14,439 nucleotides of DNA. Origin: Candidatus Methanovirga meridionalis. Lineage in GTDB: Archaea > Methanobacteriota > Methanobacteria > Methanobacteriales > Methanobacteriaceae. The notes beneath the pieces were generated by a model. It saw nothing but the letters and a program-made list of their open reading frames with translations. It was not told where the DNA came from and did no database searches. The stretch spans positions 1 to 14,439 of the forward strand of contig JAITPS010000154.1 in assembly GCA_031289325.1 (NCBI GenBank), read 5' to 3'. The position numbers and the translations under genes were made by a program. Positions 6,902 through 13,520 of this stretch are shown piece by piece (the first letter of the stretch is position 1; every line of letters begins with the position of its first letter).

Positions 6902-7999
6902 TTGACAAACACTACAGGGAAAATATTTAGAGTTACAACATTTGGTTCAAGTCATGGAAAAGCTCTTGGAGCAGTAATTGATGGTTGTCCTGCTAATCTT
7001 GAATTAAATGAAAAAGATATTCAAATTGAATTAGATAAAAGGCGACCTGGGGCAAGTAACTTAACAACAAGTAGAAATGAGTTGGATAAAGTTGAAATAT
7101 TATCTGGTATTTTTAAAGGAAAAACAGATGGAACTCCAATAACAGCTATTGTGTTTAATAAAGATAAATCATCTAAAGATTATGAGTATCTTAAAAACAA
7201 GCCAAGACCAAGTCATGGAGACTTTAGTTGGATTTCTAAGTATGGAAATTATGATTACTATGGTGGAGGTCGTGGAAGTGGAAGAACAACAATTGGAATT
7301 GTTATTGCTGGAGCAATAGCTAAAAAAATATTATCTTTATATAATATTAAAGTATTTTCCCATGTTACTCAAATTGGAGACATTAAAGCTAAGAAAATTG
7401 ATATAAATCTAATTGAAGAATATTCTAAAAAAAATAATCTTAAATGTGCTGATATTGAAGTTGCTAAGCTTATGGAAGAGAAAATTTTAAAGTTAAAGGA
7501 AGAAGGAAATTCTATTGGTGGTGTAGTTGAAACAATAGCTATTGGTGTTCCTACAGGGCTTGGAGAACCTGTTTTTGGAAGGTTGGATGGTGAAATAGCT
7601 AAAGCTTTAATGAATATTGGCTCTGTAAAAGGTGTTGAAATAGGTTATGGCTTTAAAATAACTGAATTAACGGGTCATGAAGCAAATGATGAATTTTATA
7701 TTAGTGAATATAGTGTTAAAACAAGAAATAATAAATCAGGAGGTATTCTTGGAGGTATGAGTAATGGTATGCCTATTATAACAAGAATAGCTGTTAAACC
7801 AACCCCATCAATAAGTACCATTCAAAAAACTGTTGATTTGGAGAAAATGGAAGATGTTGAAATTAAGATAAAAGGTAGGCATGATCCATGTATATGTCCA
7901 AGAATAACAACGGTGACTGAATCAAGTTTAGCTATTGTTTTATTAGATTTCATGTTAAAAGGAGGATTTATTCCAATGCATAATTTAAATATGAAGTAA
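6902..7999 (+). CDS. aroC: Chorismate synthase
   Basis: It catalyses the last step of the shikimate pathway, converting 5-enolpyruvylshikimate-3-phosphate to chorismate with reduced FMN, for aromatic amino acid synthesis in the cytoplasm. The family signatures are all present: FGSSHGKALGAVIDGCP (14-30), RRPG (47-50), RPSHGDFSW (102-110), GGGRGSGRTT (121-130), the SGGILGGMSNGMPI block (279-292) and RHDPCICPR (326-334). The length of 365 aa is normal and both ends are complete. The start is TTG, supported by GGTGAT three bases upstream and by a natural N-terminus (TGKIFRVTTFG). The gene is monocistronic here: hdrA diverges upstream, and fen converges downstream with only 17 bp between the stop codons, so the two transcripts must overlap or end inside each other. 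No other shikimate gene is visible. Confidence 0.97.
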   Translation: MTNTTGKIFRVTTFGSSHGKALGAVIDGCPANLELNEKDIQIELDKRRPGASNLTTSRNELDKVEILSGIFKGKTDGTPITAIVFNKDKSSKDYEYLKNKPRPSHGDFSWISKYGNYDYYGGGRGSGRTTIGIVIAGAIAKKILSLYNIKVFSHVTQIGDIKAKKIDINLIEEYSKKNNLKCADIEVAKLMEEKILKLKEEGNSIGGVVETIAIGVPTGLGEPVFGRLDGEIAKALMNIGSVKGVEIGYGFKITELTGHEANDEFYISEYSVKTRNNKSGGILGGMSNGMPIITRIAVKPTPSISTIQKTVDLEKMEDVEIKIKGRHDPCICPRITTVTESSLAIVLLDFMLKGGFIPMHNLNMK

Positions 8000-8016
8000 A
8001 CATTTTTCATTGATAT

Positions 8017-8994
8017 TTAAAACCAATCATCTAAACTTTTTTGAGTTGTGTCTAATTTTTTCATTCTTTTAATGGCTGTTGAAACACGTTCTGTTGAGAA
8101 TCCATTTTCTCCACATATAAATTCAAAAAGCTTTTCTTCATTAACTTCTCTCCATTTAATTTCGTAATTTTTGTTTACATCATGATTAAGGAATAGATCT
8201 CTTAATTGATAAATGTTCCTACCTAAATCTTCATCTGATTTTTTCAGATAGCTTTCTAATGACTGCGACTTAATTATTTTAAGACTGTTTTTAGGTCCTA
8301 TGCCTTTAATTCCTGGATTAAAATCTGTTCCAATCATTAATGATGCATCTACAAGCTCTTCTTTAGTTAATTCAAGATTATCCAAAACTTTTTTTAATTC
8401 TATAAATTCTAATTGTTTTTTATTTAGTGTAAGGTTTCTAACAATTCTTGGTGCTCCAAACAATAAACAATCATAATCTTGAGAAGCAACAGCCCAAGCA
8501 TCTCCTTTTTTTACCATGTATGTGGCTTGTGCTTCACCTTCACCACAAGCTTGTATGTGAGGAATACCCATTAAATCCAATAACTTTTTTGATGATTCAA
8601 TAATGTATGTAGACATTCGTGATGTTCGTATTGCATATTTACGAGCAGTTTCACTATCTCCAGCTTCTAATGCTTTCTTCCATTCTTTCTCAGACTTTTC
8701 TTTTATTTCTCTTCTTTTTGAAAGTGTTTCTTCTTTTAAATAGGATGGTTTACCATCAAAGACATAAATAGGTTTTATTCCATTCTCTACAAATGAAGAT
8801 GTTCTATACAATATTCCACTAAGATGAGAAGTTATATTCCCTTCTTCATTTGTTAATAGGTTACCATCACTTTGTCTAATACTTGATAGAAATTGATATA
8901 TCATATTCGCAGCATCAATAGCTATAGTTTTCCCACACAAATCTTTTAAATTTATATTTTCAATAGTCAGTAGATCTCTTAGTTTTACTCCCAT
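8017..8994 (-). CDS. fen: Flap endonuclease 1 (FEN-1)
   Basis: A structure-specific 5' flap endonuclease that removes RNA-primed flaps during Okazaki fragment maturation and long-patch repair, acting with PCNA. From the ATG at 8994 the protein is 325 aa and the metal-binding acidic residues fall at canonical positions: D27 (AIDAAN), D80 (VFDGKP), E152 and E154 (GEGEAQ), D173 and D175 (SQDYDCLLFG) and D224 (IGTDFNPGIKGIGPK, helix-hairpin-helix region). The C-terminus QKSLDDWF (318-325) is a PCNA-interacting PIP box. I chose ATG 8994 rather than the in-frame GTG at 9003: that GTG is part of the ribosome-binding AGTGAT, mature FEN-1 needs the MG N-terminus, and the downstream start puts the catalytic residues at standard numbering. 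It converges with aroC. Complete and apparently intact. Confidence 0.97.
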   Translation of the reverse strand: MGVKLRDLLTIENINLKDLCGKTIAIDAANMIYQFLSSIRQSDGNLLTNEEGNITSHLSGILYRTSSFVENGIKPIYVFDGKPSYLKEETLSKRREIKEKSEKEWKKALEAGDSETARKYAIRTSRMSTYIIESSKKLLDLMGIPHIQACGEGEAQATYMVKKGDAWAVASQDYDCLLFGAPRIVRNLTLNKKQLEFIELKKVLDNLELTKEELVDASLMIGTDFNPGIKGIGPKNSLKIIKSQSLESYLKKSDEDLGRNIYQLRDLFLNHDVNKNYEIKWREVNEEKLFEFICGENGFSTERVSTAIKRMKKLDTTQKSLDDWF

Positions 8995-9032
8995 AGCAAT
9001 CACTTCAATGTTTATTTATTTATTGGTATGAT

Positions 9033-9072
9033 GATTTTCATTATTTTTAATAGATTTTCATTATTTTTAATA
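9033..9072. repeat. 20-bp direct duplication near the fen 5' end
   Basis: GATTTTCATTATTTTTAATA occurs twice in tandem (9033-9052, 9053-9072) and a third partial copy begins GATTTTTAT. It lies about 40 bp upstream of the fen start, where a promoter would be expected. Read on the minus strand it gives TATTAAAAATAATGAAAATC, with no clear TATA box. Confidence 0.8.
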
Positions 9073-9295
9073 GATTTTTATTCATATTATATGAAGATAT
9101 AAATATAATAAATATGAATAAAGTAATAATATAAATTAATTCATCTTCTTGATTTAATAAACATTTAATAGTTATATTAATTATCCTTATATTAATTCAT
9201 TTGTCATTTTATTTGTCATTTTATTTTATTAATATATATTTTTTTACTAAATTATAATTTATAAGTATTATTATAATTTTATAACTATTATTCAA

Positions 9296-9392
9296 CATTT
9301 AAATTTAAAATTATAGATTTTCACGATATTTAAAATTGAATAAATTAATAAAAGAATCATACTTGAAATTTAAGAATATTTCTATAAGTAAT
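9296..9392 (+). repeat. Right-half fragment of the dispersed repeat (copy D1)
   Basis: The stretch starting ATTTAAATTTAAAATTATAG and ending GAAATTTAAGAATATTTCTA matches the right half of the family in forward orientation. The terminal AAGAACTTTT has decayed to AAGAATATTT. The left half is absent or unrecognisable. Confidence 0.5.
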
Positions 9393-9489
9393 ATATATTT
9401 TTATAAGTTAATATATTAAGATTATAATTAATAAATAAATAAGATAATTAATAAAATGATAATTAATAAATAAGAATATTATAATTATG

Positions 9490-9647
9490 GTGGTTTTGAT
9501 AAAGTTATTAACAAATAACTTTAAAAATAATTATTATTTAAAGATATTAATTTAAAATTGTTTATATTATTTAAAATAAATTTATATTATTTAAAATTTA
9601 AAATTATATATTTTGATAACATAATATTTAAAATTAAATAATTTATA
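9490..9647 (+). repeat. Dispersed repeat copy D2, right end replaced by copy E
   Basis: The left end is one of the best preserved: GTGGTTTTGATAAAGTTATT (9490-9509), followed by the usual interior with two 20-bp units and ATATTTAAAATTAAATAATT. At 9647, where AATAAAAAAA and the right terminus should follow, the next copy's GTGG begins. This gives a head-to-tail nested arrangement. Confidence 0.7.
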
Positions 9648-9850
9648 GTGGATTCAATAAAGTTCTTAATAAATAATTTTTTTAAAAATAAATATTATTA
9701 AAATATATTGATTTAAAATTATTTATATTAATCAAATTATATTTATATTATTCAAAATTTAAAATTATGAATTTTTATAAGATGATATTTAAAATTAAAT
9801 AATTTAATAAAAAAATTTATTATTCAAAATTTAAGAACTTTTCTATAATA
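9648..9850 (+). repeat. Dispersed repeat copy E, compact full-length copy (about 203 bp)
   Basis: It begins GTGGATTCAATAAAGTTCTT and ends TTTAAGAACTTTTCTATAAT plus A. The ends are imperfect inverted repeats around AAAGTTCTTAA. The interior has about two 20-bp units and a single AATAATTTAATAAAAAAA unit. It is the simplest full copy here and the best reference for the family. Confidence 0.8.
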
Positions 9851-9852
9851 AC

Positions 9853-10030
9853 TAAGAATTTTATAATTAGTAAATAAGAATTTTATAATTAGTAAATAAG
9901 AATTTTATAATTAGTAAATAAGAATTTTATAATTAGTAAAAGAATATTATAATTAGTAAAAGAATATTATAATTAGTAAATAAGAATATTATAATTAGTA
10001 AAAGAATATTATAATTAGTAAATAAGAATT
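9853..10030. repeat. Tandem array of 18-22-bp units (about 8.5 copies) upstream of the 10078 gene
   Basis: The first four units are TAAGAATTTTATAATTAGTAAA with a 22-bp period (9853, 9875, 9897, 9919). Later units change TTTTAT to TATTAT and alternate between about 20 and 22 bp by losing TA. The array stops about 48 bp before the ATG at 10078, so its end may overlap the promoter. It directly follows the right end of dispersed copy E. Confidence 0.9.
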
Positions 10031-10077
10031 CTGGTATGCATTAATCATTTTAAAGTACAACATTTAAATGGTGTATT

Positions 10078-10527
10078 ATGTTTTTAAAAGTTAGAAGAGA
10101 TACATTAATCATATTACTACTTGCTTTCATGCTGATTTTCTCAGGAAGATTGATTAATTATGTCTCATTTGCTTCATCTTATCAGGATACAGATGGTATT
10201 CCAATTACAGGAATCATGATCAAAGGCAATGATATTGTTTCAATAGATGTTATAAAACAAAATGTTGCAAATGCTGGTTTTAGAGTTGGTAGTTATATAA
10301 AAGGAAATATACTAATAACTTCTAAAAGATCTTTGCCTTTAGATGATGCCATACGTAATGCTGAACTTTATGCTACAATGTCAACAATTCAAGGTACTAA
10401 ACTTCAGCCTATTGTAGCTGCTGATGTTAAAGTAGATAATCAAACAGGAATTGTTGTTGTAAATGTTGTCGAAGATTTCGCAGGAGCAATTCGTTATAAT
10501 GAAAATTCAACTTATCAGATCAATTAA
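10078..10527 (+). CDS. Membrane-anchored small protein, possible POTRA-like domain, 149 aa
   Basis: I do not recognise this family with certainty. The ATG at 10078 follows GGTG (10070-10073). Residues 1-7 are basic and about 9-31 are hydrophobic, predicting a signal anchor with residues 32-149 outside. The external part starts with a stretch (ITGIMIKGNDIVSIDVIKQN to AGFRVGSYIKG, about 43-76) that resembles the beta-alpha pattern of POTRA domains, and it ends with DNQTGIVVVNVVEDF (120-134), which also fits a beta strand at the end of such a domain. This is pattern resemblance only. There are no cysteines and no catalytic motif. The next gene starts 36 bp downstream on the same strand and also encodes a membrane-tethered protein, so the two probably form an operon and may act together at the cell surface. 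Confidence 0.8.
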   Translation: MFLKVRRDTLIILLLAFMLIFSGRLINYVSFASSYQDTDGIPITGIMIKGNDIVSIDVIKQNVANAGFRVGSYIKGNILITSKRSLPLDDAIRNAELYATMSTIQGTKLQPIVAADVKVDNQTGIVVVNVVEDFAGAIRYNENSTYQIN

Positions 10528-10551
10528 CCTATATTTCATATTAACAAAAAC

Positions 10552-10560
10552 AGAGGAGAT
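10552..10560 (+). promoter_or_regulatory. Ribosome-binding site AGAGGAGAT that supports a TTG start
   Basis: AGAGGAGAT ends three bases before the TTG at 10564. It is the most purine-rich ribosome-binding motif in the window and fixes this TTG as the start of the 416-aa protein, whose basic-then-hydrophobic N-terminus begins right there. Confidence 0.7.
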
Positions 10561-10563
10561 AGT

Positions 10564-11814
10564 TTGAAAAAAAAGCTATTAATTTTATCATTGTTTTTTT
10601 TATTGTTTTTTTTAGTAATTGGAAATGTAGTTGCAACCATGAATGTTATTATAATTACAGACCCCACAGGTAATGATTTAAATGGTGCTGCTGCTGGTAG
10701 TATGTCATATGCTAAAAACATGTTTCAATCTACATTTTCAATGTCTAAACTTCACAAATATGCTATTTTATCTGGAGGTGAAGGATCAGAAGAGTTAAGG
10801 TTGCATTCTCTTGTTAATGCAGCTATTACATTAAGTAGGGGTGGTACTGCAGCTCAAGCCGCATCGGTGGCAAGTTCAGAAGATCGTATTTTAGTGGGTG
10901 GAACAGATATTGGTATTGCTGTAGGCGGTTCATTCGAGGTATATGTTGTGGAAGTGGAAGATAATGGGGATATTAGTGTGACTCCACATGCTGGAGGTCT
11001 TGCAACTTTGCCTAAAGGTAAAAAAGGAGCTATTATTCATTTAAGAAATTCTTTAGGTAATCCTATGTATGGAACAGCCTCCAGGGTACGGGAAGAAACA
11101 GCTTTAAATATTGGTAAAATGATAAGAGATGGTTATTCCGCGACAACGATCATGGGAAATGTGTTTAAAGAAGTTTCTATTGATTCTGGTGAAGAACACG
11201 GTGGGGGAGCACTTAACTTAATTACTGGTGTTACAACAGGGGATATGTTTACACCTACAGAATTAGATAGTTATGGTTATCCAATTAGTCAACCGTATAC
11301 AAAAATTTGTCCACATTGTGGTTGGAATATTGGATATCCAGCAGCGAATAGTTATACTACATGTCCTATTGATGGCACACCTTTAAATACCATTTATGCT
11401 TATGAGAGTTTGGAAAATGCAATTTATTCTTCAGATAATTCAACATCTGTTACAGTTTATTCTGAAGTGTCTGGAATTCCTCAAACTACTACTGAAATTG
11501 TTAAATCATCTGTTAGAAAAAATGGTTATGATAGTAATGCTATTACAGATTCAATTAATGCAGCTATTAGAAGTGGTTTACTTATAGGTGTGAATTTTGT
11601 GGAACCAAAAGATATTAATGTTAGAAAAGATTTGAGGGCTGTTGGTGTATATTTTACTCCTCTTTTAGAATATAGAACATCTCCCCCATGGCATTTGCCT
11701 ATAAATCCATTTATTCTTACTGTAATGGGCAACATACAAACTGTCATTGGTATTATTCTAATTCTTTTAATAGTATTTAGAACAATGATAATAAAATCAT
11801 TCCAAAGAAAGTAA
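10564..11814 (+). CDS. Membrane-tethered protein with zinc-ribbon-like cysteines, 416 aa, function unknown
   Basis: Not recognised to family. The N-terminus MKKK plus a hydrophobic stretch (5-25) is a signal peptide or anchor, and residues about 383-408 are a second membrane segment followed by a basic tail (KSFQRK). The central part would therefore lie outside. About 26-235 is a glycine- and alanine-rich alpha/beta-looking region (NGAAAGSMSYAK, LSGGEGSEELRL, ILVGGTDIGIAVGGSFEVYVVE, GEEHGGGALNLITG). A CPHCG pair (249-253) and CPIDG (267-271) follow; only three cysteines are visible (249, 252, 267), so a zinc ribbon would need another ligand. The 280-380 region is Ser/Thr-rich then mixed. The start is TTG at 10564, supported by AGAGGAGAT. 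It is the second gene of a likely two-gene operon. The topology and glycine-rich core suggest a surface enzyme or binding protein, but no active site is identified. Confidence 0.8.
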   Translation: MKKKLLILSLFFLLFFLVIGNVVATMNVIIITDPTGNDLNGAAAGSMSYAKNMFQSTFSMSKLHKYAILSGGEGSEELRLHSLVNAAITLSRGGTAAQAASVASSEDRILVGGTDIGIAVGGSFEVYVVEVEDNGDISVTPHAGGLATLPKGKKGAIIHLRNSLGNPMYGTASRVREETALNIGKMIRDGYSATTIMGNVFKEVSIDSGEEHGGGALNLITGVTTGDMFTPTELDSYGYPISQPYTKICPHCGWNIGYPAANSYTTCPIDGTPLNTIYAYESLENAIYSSDNSTSVTVYSEVSGIPQTTTEIVKSSVRKNGYDSNAITDSINAAIRSGLLIGVNFVEPKDINVRKDLRAVGVYFTPLLEYRTSPPWHLPINPFILTVMGNIQTVIGIILILLIVFRTMIIKSFQRK

Positions 11815-12120
11815 AATTTTAATTTTAATAGATTTAATTATTATAATTTTAATAGATTTAATCATTAAATATATACTTTAATACAATAAATAAAACAAGT
11901 ATTTATATATCTTATTAGTAAATAGTTAATTTAGTTATAATATTTAATTTTGTTATAAATATATTATAAACAATAATTCATCATTGTGTTTTTGTTAAAT
12001 TTAATTTTTATCTTTAAATATTAAAAATATTAAATAATTTTAAATATTAAATAATAATTTAAATATTAAATAATAAAATAAACATAGTTTAACAACACAA
12101 ATATTATAAATGATAAAAAC

Positions 12121-12335
12121 TAAAGTTTTTAAAATAAAGAAAAACTTCGTTTTTCTAACTTTAAAAAATAGAAAATTTTTTAAAATAAATAAAATTATAA
12201 ATTTTCTAACTTTAAAAAATAGAAAGTTTTTTAAAATAAATAAAATTATAAATTTTCTAACCTTAAAAAATAGAAAATTTTTTAAATTAAATAAAAAATT
12301 TTTTATAACTTGAAAAATAGAAAATTTTATAAAAA
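12121..12335. repeat. 51-bp tandem repeat (3 units plus partial ends), each unit a hairpin
   Basis: The landmark TTTTCTAAC recurs at 12151, 12202 and 12253, a 51-bp period, with a degenerate fourth unit ending near 12335. Each unit contains arms such as AAATTTTCTA (12250-12259) and TAGAAAATTT (12271-12280), an exact 10-bp inverted repeat with an 11-base loop; in the unit before it one base differs (TAGAAAGTTT). Because 51 is a multiple of three, frames stay open on both strands, giving Lys/Phe-rich 17-residue repeats that I regard as by-products. Confidence 0.9.
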
Positions 12336-12414
12336 ACTGAATTAACAAAAGAACATAATTAATATCAAAATTAACAAAAAAAATTCTAATTTTTGCTTAT
12401 TTTTGAACAAACTG

Positions 12415-12451
12415 GGAGAATTTAGTGAGTATTTGATTTCACTTTATCTCC
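12415..12451. promoter_or_regulatory. Imperfect stem-loop upstream of the DUF356 gene
   Basis: GGAGA (12415-12419) pairs with TCTCC (12447-12451), and AGTGA (12424-12428) with TCACT (12439-12443), with a small internal loop and a 10-base apical loop. It is the most GC-containing stretch of this spacer. It could be a 5' leader structure, or a terminator for something upstream; neither is proven. Confidence 0.4.
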
Positions 12452-12460
12452 AAAGAAAGT

Positions 12461-12485
12461 ATAGAAAAATTTTTAATTTTTCTAT
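12461..12485. terminator. Perfect 11-bp AT stem-loop
   Basis: ATAGAAAAATT (12461-12471) and AATTTTTCTAT (12475-12485) are exact reverse complements around TTT. The stem is entirely A/T apart from one G-C pair and shares the TAGAAAA/TTTTCTA core with the 51-bp repeats. It lies 48 bp before the next start codon, so it may be a transcript end for the region upstream or a leader structure. The call as terminator is tentative. Confidence 0.35.
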
Positions 12486-12533
12486 TCTAAAAAATTGATT
12501 AATTATAAATATTAAAAACAAATATGTGATGAT

Positions 12534-13067
12534 ATGGCATTAATTTTAATTCGTGGAGAAAATAACTCTAAATTGTTAAATGCAATTGCAGACATTGAAC
12601 GTCATGCAAAATTGAAACTTATATCAAAACCTAAAGTTATTAGTGCAGCGATTGCAGACGATATAGTAGAAAAAATTTTAAAAGTTCCATTAAGAAGTAG
12701 ATCAAAAGCAGCAACTTCTTTTTTTGTAAAAGAAGATATTACTTTAAGTATTATGCAAGTTAAAATTATTCATCCTCCAGCTCATGTTATAGTTGTTAGT
12801 GATGAATATGATGAATATGAACATTTAGATGCTATTTTAGAGGAATGTCGGGATTTGAATGGATATCAATCTAAAAAACCCGTGAACACTAATGATCAAC
12901 AAAATTATAATGATCAAAATAATTATAACAATACAAAGTATAATAATAACAATGCAAAAAACAATAAAAGTAATTATAACAATACAAAGTATAATAATAA
13001 CAATGATAACCTTTCCCAACCTACTCAACTTAGAGATTATAGAAAAGATTACCTATCAACAGATTAA
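12534..13067 (+). CDS. DUF356 family protein with an Asn-rich C-terminal tail, 177 aa
   Basis: The N-terminal about 112 residues match the methanogen DUF356 family (from memory): MALILIRGENNSKLLNAIAD at the start, RSRSKAATSFFV (54-65), IHPPAHVIVVSDEYDEY (79-95). The function of the family is not known. The ATG at 12534 follows GTGAT (12526-12530) by three bases. From about 117 to 160 the protein is a low-complexity Asn/Tyr/Lys segment with the sequence SNYNNTKYNNNN near-duplicated; the DNA shows an exact 34-bp direct repeat (12921-12954 and 12972-13005), 51 bp apart, so the tail grew by an in-frame duplication. A short charged end (LRDYRKDYLSTD) follows. hypA begins 51 bp downstream on the same strand, so the two are probably co-transcribed. 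Confidence 0.9.
   Translation: MALILIRGENNSKLLNAIADIERHAKLKLISKPKVISAAIADDIVEKILKVPLRSRSKAATSFFVKEDITLSIMQVKIIHPPAHVIVVSDEYDEYEHLDAILEECRDLNGYQSKKPVNTNDQQNYNDQNNYNNTKYNNNNAKNNKSNYNNTKYNNNNDNLSQPTQLRDYRKDYLSTD
12921..13005 (+). repeat. 34-bp exact direct repeat inside the DUF356 gene
   Basis: The two copies, starting AATTATAACAATACAAAGTA, are identical and lie 51 bp apart, so the 17-codon step keeps the reading frame. The intervening 17 bp (CAAAAAACAATAAAAGT) resembles the rest of the Asn/Lys codon run. It encodes the repeated NYNNTKYNNNN of the protein tail. Confidence 0.95.
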
Positions 13068-13118
13068 AACTTGATATTTTTATATTAAATGTGAAAATCC
13101 CATATAAAAGTGAATTCT

Positions 13119-13484
13119 ATGCATGAATTATCCATGGCTGAAAGTATTTTAAATTCTGTTATTGAAAGCTCAGAAAAAAATCATGCAAATAAGGTTATCG
13201 AGGTAATTGTTGAGATAGGAAAAATGGCCATGCTTAACAGTGAACAAGTTATTTTCATGCTTGAAGTATTAAGTGAAGATACAATAGCTAATGGTGCTAA
13301 ATTCATTGTTGAAGAAGTCCTAATTGAAATTGAATGTTCGAAATGTGGGTTTGATGGAAAAATTGAAAATGCTGATTTAGATCCATACACTCCGACCTCA
13401 AGATGTCCGAAATGTGGAAATTTTAAAGTGCTTGTTAAAAATGGTAAGGATGTTATTGTAAAAAACATAGTTATTGATAAGTAA
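13119..13484 (+). CDS. hypA: Hydrogenase nickel incorporation protein HypA
   Basis: HypA delivers nickel, with HypB, during maturation of [NiFe]-hydrogenases in the cytoplasm. The protein begins MHELSMAESIL, where His2 is the nickel ligand of the family, and has the zinc site CSKCG (73-77) with CPKCG (96-100). The middle IEVIVEIGKMAML...VIFMLEVL (27-50) is the usual HypA core. At 121 aa it has normal length. I start it at ATG 13119 rather than the in-frame GTG at 13110, because the MH N-terminus is functionally required and the GTG is part of the ribosome-binding AAGTGA (13108-13113). It follows the DUF356 gene closely, and TATAAAAG (13103-13110) directly upstream overlaps the ribosome-binding site, so it is not a likely promoter. 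No hypB is in the window. Confidence 0.96.
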   Translation: MHELSMAESILNSVIESSEKNHANKVIEVIVEIGKMAMLNSEQVIFMLEVLSEDTIANGAKFIVEEVLIEIECSKCGFDGKIENADLDPYTPTSRCPKCGNFKVLVKNGKDVIVKNIVIDK

Positions 13485-13520
13485 TTTTAAGCTATAATGT
13501 ATGGAATAATGTTTATACAG

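Larger units (their letters stand above)
8995..10077. other. 1.08-kb repeat-filled spacer between divergent fen and the 10078 gene
   Basis: No ORF or RNA gene is supported. It contains a 20-bp duplication near the fen 5' side (9033-9072), AT-rich unstructured sequence (9073-9295), a right-half fragment of the dispersed repeat (about 9296-9392), a left-complete copy (9490-9647) interrupted by a full copy (9648-9850), and a tandem array (9853-10030). It must hold the promoters of both flanking genes, but I cannot single out a TATA box among many candidates. Confidence 0.6.
11815..12533. other. 719-bp spacer with duplications, hairpin-bearing tandem repeats and stem-loops
   Basis: No supported gene. 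Just after the stop codon an 18-bp sequence, AATTTTAATAGATTTAAT, occurs twice (11821, 11845); its T-rich tracts could serve as an archaeal terminator. 11870-12120 is plain AT-rich sequence in which I see nothing. A 51-bp tandem array (12121-12335) and two stem-loops (12415-12451, 12461-12485) follow. TTATAAAT at 12503-12510 is a possible TATA box for the next gene, although close to its start. Confidence 0.55.

Noticed and set aside
8995..9003. GTG at 9003 as the start of FEN-1 (three extra residues).
   Set aside because: The GTG belongs to the AGTGAT ribosome-binding site. The ATG at 8994 gives the MG N-terminus and canonical residue numbering (D27, D80, E152, E154, D173, D175).
9853..10030. 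Replication origin (repeated ORB-like elements near a replication gene).
   Set aside because: The units are A/T-only, show no G-rich ORB motif and have no cdc6/orc1 gene nearby. Proximity to fen alone is not evidence.
12110..12348. Open frames on both strands over the 51-bp repeats (67 aa on +, about 100 aa on -).
   Set aside because: The openness follows from a repeat period divisible by three in A/T-only sequence. The products are Lys/Phe or Phe/Leu low complexity, with no ribosome-binding motif.
13110..13118. GTG at 13110 as the start of HypA.
   Set aside because: It lies inside the AAGTGA ribosome-binding motif. HypA requires Met-His at the N-terminus for nickel binding, which only the ATG at 13119 provides.
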